Shown here: positions 1 through 7,800 of the stretch, one piece after another | Position numbering within the stretch: position 1 is the stretch's first letter | Layout: each line of letters starts with the position of its first letter | Origin: Selaginella kraussiana | Taxonomy: Eukaryota > Streptophyta > Lycopodiopsida > Selaginellales > Selaginellaceae | NCBI GenBank assembly: GCA_001021135.1 | Contig: LDJE01053894.1 | Span: 1-26,541, forward strand | Length of the DNA stretch: 26,541 nucleotides | Direction of reading: 5' to 3' | The notes under the pieces: generated by a model | What the model was told of the DNA's origin: nothing | The model's database searches: none | The model's input: the letters and a program-made list of their open reading frames with translations, nothing else | Position numbers and translations under genes: made by a program

Positions 1-250
1 CACCTTGACGTACTCGTTCTTGTGCACAGGCGGCACGGGAGTTTCGTGCCCCTGCTGCTGCTGGTGGCTCCTTTCCAATACTTTGGCGAAGTTCTCGAGT
101 GCTTCCGCAGTTTTGATGTCACTGGTGCTCGTTGCGACAGCGGCGGTAGGAGCAGGAGCTGCTTCTGCTGCAGGTCTGCTGCTCCAAGACTGCACCATCT
201 TCTCAAGCCCGTTGGCGATCTGCTCGATAGCATTATAGTCATATGGGAGA
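1..250 (-). CDS. Partial exon, unrecognised protein (runs off left edge)
   Basis: On the minus strand a frame is open from about 249 down to base 1. It starts ILPYDYNAIEQIANGLEKMV, passes through an Ala/Pro-rich linker, has an amphipathic helix (IKTAEALENFAKVLER), then a Gln run, and ends HKNEYVKV at the window edge. An in-frame stop lies just upstream at about 258-260, so the coding part probably begins at a splice acceptor (AG near 251-255) or starts within this stretch. The helical heptads and the charged/hydrophobic alternation are protein-like. The plus-strand frames over the same bases give only Cys/Ser-rich low-complexity text. I do not recognise the family. The rest of the gene would lie left of the window. 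Confidence 0.35.
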
Positions 251-518
251 ATGTGAGCTCAAATGTAGTGCCTCCAAAGACAAAATCGTAACTAAAAACA
301 AATTCTCTGAATTAATTGTTATGATCTCTAGAATATTCTAAAAATCCTCCCCCCTATATACATCCGGCCGTCCGAATTGAAAAAAAAACGCATCACTGTC
401 GTCGCTGTAAGTAGAATATGCGAATATTGTTAAGCAACTGCTTTACAATCCATATATCTTGTTTTTAATTAAATCATATCTGCTTGACAATGGTGGAAGG
501 GAAGGTATGTTTTGTGTG

Positions 519-577
519 CCTTCACCAGGCTTGGCCAAGCCTTGGCATTCTCCGTGCATTCTCCAACTTGGTGAAGG
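519..577. repeat. Inverted repeat / hairpin
   Basis: The arm CCTTCACCAGGCTTGG (519-534) pairs with CCAACTTGGTGAAGG (563-577), with one or two mismatches or bulges and a loop of about 28 bases. Inside the left half there is a perfect 16-bp palindrome, AGGCTTGGCCAAGCCT (527-542), which offers a competing fold. No function can be read from it. It could be a chance palindrome, a small-RNA precursor or a protein-binding site. Confidence 0.5.
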
Positions 578-1318
578 TTTTAGTTTCGTAAAAGGAAGGC
601 ATTTCATATCGAGTTTCAAATGTATGCATAGAGCGTGGCAAAAAGTACTAGTTCAATGCCCAGGTTCTCAGCCCGCTGGATATGCAAAGGTCTTTGTACC
701 ATCCAGCATTGAAAAACGTTCCCTTCCCCCTCGGTTTATGACGCCATTCGCTCTCGACTTGAGCTACCAGTGGGATACCAAGACAGAGATGCTCTAAGAG
801 CTCCCTTCAGGTTGCACAGGATTCTTCTTTTTCAGAAACCAAAGGAGATACGCCGTTTACTACACCCGACCAGCTCCTATGGTCGACCGGCTTTACATCA
901 GGGATTTGGGGAATGCGTGAATAGTACAAGGCTACGCAAGCAAGGTTTTTATTTGATTCGCTGTGCACGACTCCCTTCCGCTAAAGCTTGTACTGGGATG
1001 GGATTACAGAATGCACTGGATGCTAGCAGCCAGAAGATGTTCATGCTTCTCACTTTGTTCACATTTTCTTCAACACTCATTCAGGTGAACATTATGGGTC
1101 CTACAACTCCTGCTACTGGATGGTCTGTTCATTAATATATTCATTAGCATGGTATCATCTCCTCGTTTTTTGTATCGTCTTCAGTCTAATACCATCTCCA
1201 CTCTTTATTATAAAAAACCCTTCAAAGACGACAATTTCGATTGGACTAATCAATATGAACATCCTGGAACGTATAAGCACCTAAGAGTATAATGTGTTGT
1301 TATGGTAAGTCGTGAATA

Positions 1319-1699
1319 TAATTACATTACATTACATAGGTTAACATTGGAGTCAGGTATATGTTGAAAGTTTCATTTCCATGTTAAGCTGATGGGACCG
1401 ATAGACATATGCACGCAGCATGCTAGCTCCATGATCTAAGCACAAAATCTCTGTTCGTGAAAGTGGGCCCATCGATTCTTGCAGTAATGCGCAAGCTCGG
1501 GACGATGAGGTATGCAGCTATTCTCACTGGTTTTCATGAGTACCATGCTTCCCGACACTGATAACAAGCGAGAAAGTTCTGTCTACTGAATGTTCTTCAC
1601 AAATGCTCCATGGATACATCTGAGACGATATTTCATTCTAGTATGTCATCTTCATAAGAGCAACAACTTCTCGCCCAATCTTCGATCTCTCGAGCACGC
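1319..1699. repeat. Decayed left copy of a dispersed sequence family (partner 25893-26541)
   Basis: Several collinear blocks match the right end of the window at high identity: the ATTACATTACATTACAT motif (1323-1340 versus 25897-25915), about 1393-1560 versus about 26198-26405, and about 1626-1699 versus 26456-26541. Compared with the right copy, this one lacks the middle coding-like block (about 25920-26190), a 35-40 base piece near 1500, and sequence near 1650. It is therefore the truncated member of the pair. It also contains the beginning of the frame found at 26273 (minus) but breaks off after roughly 25 codons. Confidence 0.7.
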
Positions 1700-2146
1700 A
1701 AAACAGGTAGATGATGCGAGAACTGCGTCTGAGGCAATCCACATAACATGCTCAAAAGCTTAGAAGTTTAAAGAGCTATATATACCAAAGGTACCACCCC
1801 AACATATTAGACGAAAGCCTTCTCATATGAGCGTGCTTGTTCGAGGAATTCCTCGACATTCAGCTGAAGGACATCCCCCAGCTAAATTCAAATGACAACC
1901 TGATCACGAAAACGAAGTCGAATAGACGTAGCTCTAGGAGCTCGTATCTTGGACAACGAGAAGAGCGGCTCTGTCGCAGGTGAGCTGCACCCATGTCAAC
2001 AGCTGCTCCTCTGCATTTTGGGCTATCAAAGAGCCAAGTCCTGTTAACCACGAAGAAGTAATAGTATGTAACCATCATATGAGGACTCAGGGATGCATAG
2101 TTTCAATATTTCTTCAAGCTGTATTCGCCCGTATCCCCTCGGTGAA

Positions 2147-2182
2147 AGACTTTGCCATCAATCACCACCAATTTTACAAAGA
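2147..2182. repeat. Short fragment inverted relative to 24680-24717
   Basis: About 36 bases including CTTTGCCATCAATCACCACC match the reverse complement of about 24680-24717 with four mismatches. The adjacent M48 relic (from 2205) matches its right-hand partner in the direct orientation, so this piece has been flipped in one of the two copies. Confidence 0.6.
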
Positions 2183-2199
2183 TGGAACTTCGAATGCAG

Positions 2200-2490
2200 C
2201 TTCTACACAGTAAAGACAAACATGAAGAAAACATACATGTCCAAACTAGAAAGCGGGTGTCATAGCATAAGAGCCCCTTTACCAGGTAGGGAGTTGGCAC
2301 CAAGTGCGAGGATGTTTGTGAAGGTAAGCCATATACCATGGTCACCACTGATGCAAATCGCGAGATTTGTAGCTCATACAAAAAAAACTCAAAAACAAAA
2401 TATTTTAAAAACTTCATGTCAAAAGAAACAATTCAAAAGAACATCCATTTTAACTTCATATTAAAAGTTAAAGAAACAATCACCTGTACC
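2200..2490 (-). pseudogene. Relic of an M48 metallopeptidase gene (copy 1)
   Basis: On the minus strand, about 2340-2270 encodes DHGIWLTFTNILALGANSLP. This closely matches the segment that follows the zinc-binding HELGH motif in plant plastid-type M48 peptidases (At3g27110-like: DHGVWLTFANILTLGA in the family as I remember it). The HELGH codons themselves are missing here; the second copy at 24775-25075 still has them. After about 16 further codons the frame closes, and no other exon of the family is found. The AT-rich bases at about 2345-2490 resemble the intron that precedes the same exon in copy 2. The relic abuts the 3' end of the cysteine-protease-like gene. Known: M48 enzymes are membrane zinc endopeptidases. 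Seen: only a fragment. Confidence 0.7.
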
Positions 2491-2538
2491 ACGGTGATCC
2501 GAGGTCACGGAGTCGACTGCTCCATGAAAATACAATGC

Positions 2539-3759
2539 TCACAGAAATGCAACAAGAAAAGCAATGCCCAACAATACGGGATGAAGCTTTGATGATCCGA
2601 TTGCGGAGTTCGGGACTGGTGGTGGTATTTGAACCCGTGGTAAGACCGTTACGTTGTTAGGCCAGCTAATGAGAGTGTTTATCCCCAGGGCTCCAACGTT
2701 ACGACGGAGCCTGCCGTAACCATGCTCACCCCATAAATGAGTCCAGGAGTTCTTGAAGATCCAATAGTCAAGCCCAGTCTTGGCGTCGGTACCATAACCC
2801 ACTATGACAATGTGATGGTTTGGCTTGATGTCTCTGCAAAGCTTGCCCAGGACCGGTAGCTTTGCCCACTCATCTGGGTCAAGTATCCCCCCGAAGTACA
2901 ACTGTAGGCAACGTCCATCGATCATGGCAGTAACGGGTTGCTTCGCCACAGCTGCCTTGATCACCTCTTCATCGACATTTTCAAGCACAGTATAATCATC
3001 CACCGCAATCAGTAGTCCCTTGCTATTGTTCACATCGCACCTGCTCCCCATGTATGGGAGCGAAACTAATGATCTTAAGACATTATAAGGGTATGCGCTC
3101 TCCAGGAGAAGTCCATGCTGCTGTATGTACTCGTAGTCCTTGCCGACATCTCCCCAAAGGCAGTTTCCCATCCACCCGTGTTCAATAGGCACAGAGGCGT
3201 TGTAAATGGTGTAGACCTCTTCGAAGTGGTTGCATGATAAGAGTTGTTCCCTGGACAATAGAAAGAGATTCCCAGTCTTGATGAAATATGCACTCTCCAC
3301 CACTGAGACAACTGCAAACGCATGAGAACCTCCCGGACAAATAACTCCTTGGTACCCGGGCGGGGTGACAGCATGAGCATGAGTCCAATTGACAAATTTC
3401 GGGAGATCCTCCGTGCACTTTTCCCCTGAAGGATACCCATTGCGGATAAACCCATCGTGGGCTTGGGACAGCACAGTCTTCCGGAAAAACTCCGCCGAGA
3501 AGTTTGCAAAGTGTTGAGGACCGAAGCTTCCTACTCCTGCAATGTTCACTGAGTGGTTGCTGTCAAGAGTTGGCACCTGCGATTGGTTGCATCCAAACGT
3601 TGGGTTGGAAACCAAAATTGTGTTCAAGTGCGGCAGGATCAAGTCCTCCGGTTGCTTCTTGCTCCATTCAAGGTCCTCTTGTTTCTCGACTTCAAGATCA
3701 TCCAACCCATGGATCCTTAATGCAAGCAGCAACAACACCACGTAAAGAACGAACTGCAT
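2539..3759 (-). CDS. Papain-family (C1A) protein with Ser at the catalytic Cys position, GPI-type tail
   Basis: Intronless, 406 residues, ATG at 3759. Residues 1-18 form a signal peptide. An inhibitor-like prosegment follows (HFANFSAEFFRKTVL, 83-97, resembles the end of an I29 domain), and the mature domain starts near LPKFVNW (119). Papain landmarks are clear: VTPPGYQG (oxyanion Gln137), LSREQLLSCN (168-177), NHHIVIVGYG (His315) and WIFKNSW (Asn337). The active-site loop reads QGVICPGGSHAFA: Ser145 sits where papain has Cys25 and His146 where it has Trp26, with two extra residues before it. His and Asn of the triad remain. The GCxGG motif is GWMGNC. After the domain, a Pro-rich spacer leads to NSAIGSS and a hydrophobic end (residues 393-406), which looks like a GPI-anchor signal. 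Inference: a secreted, membrane-anchored pseudoprotease or Ser-type hydrolase (compare SERA5, TINAG and silicateins). The frame is fully intact, which argues against simple decay. Confidence 0.88.
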   Translation of the reverse strand: MQFVLYVVLLLLALRIHGLDDLEVEKQEDLEWSKKQPEDLILPHLNTILVSNPTFGCNQSQVPTLDSNHSVNIAGVGSFGPQHFANFSAEFFRKTVLSQAHDGFIRNGYPSGEKCTEDLPKFVNWTHAHAVTPPGYQGVICPGGSHAFAVVSVVESAYFIKTGNLFLLSREQLLSCNHFEEVYTIYNASVPIEHGWMGNCLWGDVGKDYEYIQQHGLLLESAYPYNVLRSLVSLPYMGSRCDVNNSKGLLIAVDDYTVLENVDEEVIKAAVAKQPVTAMIDGRCLQLYFGGILDPDEWAKLPVLGKLCRDIKPNHHIVIVGYGTDAKTGLDYWIFKNSWTHLWGEHGYGRLRRNVGALGINTLISWPNNVTVLPRVQIPPPVPNSAIGSSKLHPVLLGIAFLVAFL

Positions 3760-3811
3760 GCCCTCTCAAGCAACGATAATATATACAGTTAGTTGAGAGT
3801 GCAAGGATAAA

Positions 3812-3847
3812 CCCCTATTATATAGAGTATAAAACCCCTAATATATA
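3812..3847 (-). promoter_or_regulatory. Twin TATA-like boxes upstream of the papain-like gene
   Basis: Read on the minus strand, TATATATTAGGGG (3835-3847) and TATATAATAGGGG (3812-3824) are near-identical tandem units. The nearer one lies about 55-65 bases before the ATG at 3759, a fitting distance for a TATA box with a short leader. Confidence 0.45.
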
Positions 3848-4193
3848 ATGCAACGATAAATAGAGTATGTTGAGAGGCCGAATATGGCACCCTAGACCTA
3901 AACCACCCATACTACCTTAAGGCATTCAGCGTCTTACAGAGGGAAGAGATAGCACGGCACTCACCATAGACGACACGAAAATGTGACAGGGGTGATGGTA
4001 ATGGTAATGGTGGATGATTCGTAATGGGGACTGAGCAAAACCTCGGACACAACTCGCGAACTCATTACATGCAACTACAATACACGTACAACTTCAACTA
4101 CAAAATACTTAGCGAGCTATCATAATCCCCCGAAGTTTGCCCGGCATTATCATAACCATTCACTATTATGATTGCCGTGTAAAATTCAATAAT
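3848..4193. other. Intergenic, nothing coding seen
   Basis: Spacer between the papain-like gene (5' side) and the 3' end of the small tail-anchored gene. It contains short GGTGATGGTAATGGTAATGG-type low-complexity sequence near 3990-4015 and no frame with protein-like features. Confidence 0.5.
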
Positions 4194-4573
4194 TTAAAAA
4201 TAAAACACAAGTAGAACCACCACCATTGCAAGTTGACCTTTAGAACCCGCCTTCCTAATTACATGCTCCAGCATTTTCTGCACGCAAATTTCCAATATAA
4301 ACAATCCAAAAACCCCGCCAAAAACATGAAAAACAATCGAGAACCTGCACATACTCCAGCTTGTTGCTGGTGCTATCAACCATCAACCTCACGTCCACGT
4401 GCTCCGATCAGTCTCCCCTACATTAACATAAGAACATCGAAATAGAATGTAGAACTTTCGCAAGGTCCGAAACCCTAAACCCTAAACCGGGTCACCTCCA
4501 GGCTAGTGCTCAGCTCGTCCAGATCTTCTTTCTGCTCCCTAAGGCCACGCAAAAACGCTATGAAACGGGCCAT
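4194..4573 (-). CDS. Candidate small tail-anchored protein (53 aa, two exons)
   Basis: Exon 1 runs 4573-4496 (ATG in context CAGATGGCC; MARFIAFLRGLREQKEDLDE, then LSTSLE). Exon 2 runs 4277-4194 (KMLEHVIRKAGSKGQ, then LAMVVVLLVFYF and stop). The donor GAG|GTGACC and acceptor GTGCAG|AAAATG join in phase 0. The 218-base intron carries TTTAGGG repeats right after the donor, as several introns of the two large genes here do. The product would be a short charged coiled coil followed by a C-terminal membrane anchor with almost nothing after it, as in tail-anchored proteins. I do not recognise a family. It is divergent from FTSHI5 with about 270 bases between the two ATGs, so a shared promoter is possible. 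An alternative acceptor near 4340 would give a different C terminus. Confidence 0.45.
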
Positions 4574-4843
4574 CTGATCACGCCATGGAAATTCAAATCT
4601 TGAAGAACAAAGCTATGCCATGATGTTGACTCAACATTGTTGAGGAGCCTGGCTCGCATTTGTCCTTGATCACACTTGAAAGTGCCATTTTATTCAGCAC
4701 AATGTTCCCGTTGTCCGACGGAAAATCAAAAATTACTTGCACATTTTACAAGTATTTGTTTCTAAATAATTTAATGCGAAGGATTTTAGGGTTCATCCGG
4801 GACCGATGGACCGGACTTCGTGAGGCGAGTCGATACTGTGGGA
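4574..4843. promoter_or_regulatory. Bidirectional intergenic region, with a repeat block
   Basis: This separates the small minus-strand gene from FTSHI5. Most of 4584-4740 is a dispersed repeat whose blocks recur, in another order, at 25630-25880. Near its FTSHI5 side there is a telobox-like TTTTAGGGTTC (about 4786-4796). A 5-codon upstream reading frame (ATG 4806, stop 4821-4823) precedes the FTSHI5 start at 4844. Confidence 0.4.
4584..4740. repeat. Dispersed repeat R, left copy
   Basis: Three blocks are shared with 25630-25880: AATTCAAATCTTGAAGAACA, then a TTGTTGAGGAGCC block, then TTGATCACACTTGAAAGTGC through a CAATGTTCC block and GGAAAATCAAAAATTAC. In the right copy the first two blocks are swapped and extra sequence separates the second from the third. 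Confidence 0.65.
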
Positions 4844-7800
4844 ATGGCACTCCTGGTATGTTCTAGCGTGAACCCCCGCATTCTCGCCGGCTGCGGCAGC
4901 TTGCAAACGAGAAAATGCAGGAGAGCAGAGCTGATTAATGTGTCGAGGAAGCCACTCAACTTCCGCTACATTTTCCAGAATGGAGCTCCTAGGGCTTCAA
5001 TGCACCGAGGTTTTACTCATGATGTAGAGAAAACTGAGAAAGTAGTGCCCAGACATGAAGCTGTGGTGCGTGAGGTGGCAAAGGTTGTGGGGTTAACCAT
5101 GGTATTCACCGCGTTTACCATGGTACGTGGTAGGGTAGCCCTAGCTGCACCACCATCGATGGCAACCGAGGTTCAAACGTCCGAAAACATGGAAGCTCAA
5201 GTAGAGGAGTATAGGAAGTGGCAAGAATTTCAAATACGTATGAGACAGACCGTAGGTGTTGACGATAGATTGGAGGAATTTGCGACCAAGAGATCCGAAA
5301 GGGAGACGGAATACAGGGCCGCTCTTGGGGTTGATGAATTGGTGAAGGATCTGGAAGCGTTTGCGAGGAAAAATGAGGGAAAAACTTGGAGAATTCGTGA
5401 GAAGCTTGAAGAGGCCAAGCACAAATTGAGGATGAACTCGAGGAGGGTTCAAGGGAGAATGATGATCGATTGGGAGACCCGTCTTGGAAATTTGAAGCAA
5501 AAGCAGCGGCCTTTGGTGGTGGAGCTTGAGAAGATCGTGATGAAGAAACCTGGGCTCAAGGAAAAACTTGAAGAAATCGGGGATTGGGAGAGCCAGGAAC
5601 CATTGGAGAGTGTCGATCCCGAAGTCGATGAGTTCTTCAATGAAACCAAGGAGATACGTTCGAAGCTTAAGCCTTTGGTTAGGGAATCCGTTGGTTTTGG
5701 GTACGAGGGTTGGACGAAGGCCCGATATGAAGTTCCGGAGTCCGAGGAGAAATACGAGGCCGAGCTCGAACGGGCCGTCGGGTAAGAAATGCCGTTTCTT
5801 TTTCCCAAGTCGTATTTAGGTTTAGGGTTTAGGGTTTAGGGTTAGGGTTTGTTTTTTCAAAATGTTCCAAGTCGTATTTTTTCTGTAGAATGGAGCCCGT
5901 TTCTTCGATGGGAGCTCCTTCAAAAGAAGAAGTAGTGGCGGAAAATCTCAAAGCTACGGGGGATATGTTGTTTGAGCAAACTGCACTCCCCATGGCTGTG
6001 AATACCCAAGAGACGCTGGCGTTCGACGTCGACCAGAAGCTACGTTCGGAGGTTGACGGAATGGTTCGGAGCCATTTGCAACTATCTGGAACCGAGAACA
6101 AGAGGCTTCTTCCGGGATTAAAGAAGAACAAGCTCGGATCCGTGGAACTGTACTCTGCGTATGGATCTACGCCTCTGGAAGTTCCGGAAAATACAGAGCT
6201 GGAGTGGTGCAAGGAAAATCCAGAGGAAATGAAGATCGAAATTCCTGAGGAAAAGCCGGTAAGTTCAGATTATTTCGTAGAAAATAATGCAGTTTAATTT
6301 TTATTTTTATTTTTTTTTGCATTTGCAGGAAGACGTGCTTGTTTACCGTGATAGAGTGCTTGAGCTAACTTGGTACAATGAGAAGCTACGACGCTGGGAG
6401 ATGGAACCAGCAGCCGTCATGTACGCTTTGAGCAAGGAACTGGTTACCCGAGTTAGACTTCGGCAGGATAGGCGAATGGTTTTCGTATCGCTGAAAGGGG
6501 AAGCTGACGATTTTGCCGTCAATGTTAAGGTATGCATAGCTTTTAGGTTGTTAGGGTTGCGGTTAGGGTTAGGGTTAGACTTTTTAGGGCTTTGAATTTA
6601 GGTATTAGTGGGAAGAGGGTTTGATGAATTATGCGTATCAGGGGCTCGATTCGTACCTCAAGGACCGCGGTGGAAGTTTCAAGTCGCTTTTTGCCGAGCT
6701 GAAGGAATCGGACGTTCCCACAACCGAAGAAGAAATGGACATACCATTACGAGAATGGACGTGGTCCGAGATCATGACGGTCCCGTTCTTATTAGCCTGG
6801 AACCTGGTTCAGTACGTTTGGAACTCGGACTTCTTTACTACAGCCCGAGGTGCCTACCTCTCGGTTCTGTCGGGCGTTATCGAAGAGTTCATGGTTCGCA
6901 TTGGCTACCCTATAATTCAAAAATTCCCCCGGATGGTAAGGCTCCGCCTAACCCTGGTTCCGACATTCATTTTACGGGTTTAGGGTTTATCTTAACCAAC
7001 GGTTTTCACAGGTTCGTGTTTTTCTTGGGTTTGAGTTGGGCAAGGGCGACTTCTCCTCACCAACGTGGCTAATGCAATGGCAGAAACAGGCCCAGGAAAA
7101 TCTAGAAGCCAAGCAGCCGACGTTACCATGGTGGATGGAGTTCCCCTTCCGTTCATACGTTGTGGTAACACCATTGCTGATTTTTCTAGGGTGGGCTTGG
7201 AATGTCATCCTTGCAATTATCGGCCCGACTAAATTCCCCGAAAACATCATCCAACGGAACATTCGAGAACAAGCAAGTATTTTTTTCACCCATTTTCGTA
7301 TATCTATAAAAAAAATTATGTGTTTTTGCAGGAAAAAGCCGTCAAGGAACTTGTTCCTACATTAAGACAAATGAGCAAAGAACCAATTAAACGAGCATTT
7401 GATCAAATGAAGGTGAATTGGCTTAGTTTTCCATAGTATTAATTAACGTTTTTATGCAGAGAATTCGCAATCCAGAGGTCTCCTTGAAGGACTTTTCCGG
7501 CCACGAAATGTTCGAAGAACAAGTAAAAGAGATCGTCACCTTTCTTCGACAACCTAATGCTTACAAGGAGATTGGAGCTCGACCTCCACGGGTATGAAGT
7601 TCTACTTCAGAAATTTGACATTTTTTCGATGATTTTCCAGGGCGTTCTCATTGTAGGCGAATCCGGGACTGGGAAAACGACTCTTGCCCGAGCAATTGCA
7701 GCAGAGGCGAGGGTTCCCGTCGTAGAAATCCAAAGCTACGACTTGCACGGAGGACCCAGCCACGTTGGGCAGAAGGCGGCTAATGTCCGAGAGCTTTTCA

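Larger units (their letters stand above)
251..2145. other. Gene-poor stretch with relics
   Basis: About 1.9 kb without a gene I can support. Reading frames at 459-797 and 770-1135 (plus) and 1860-2078 (minus) show no domain, signal or codon pattern. The stretch contains a hairpin-forming segment at 519-577 and a decayed copy of the sequence family also present at 25893-26541 (here about 1319-1699). The rest is AT-rich unique-looking sequence. Confidence 0.5.

Noticed and set aside
5-291. Plus-strand frames over the left edge (Cys/Ser/Ala-rich)
   Set aside because: Low-complexity shadows; the minus-strand frame through the same bases has helical, protein-like sequence.
459-1135. Plus-strand frames of 112 and 121 codons
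   Set aside because: No domain, signal or splice context; composition looks random and part of it is a hairpin.
3075-3509. 144-codon minus frame inside the papain-like gene
   Set aside because: Out-of-frame shadow of a well-supported 406-codon gene.
6608-7072. 154-codon plus frame
   Set aside because: Runs out of frame through FTSHI5 exons 4-5 and the intron between them.
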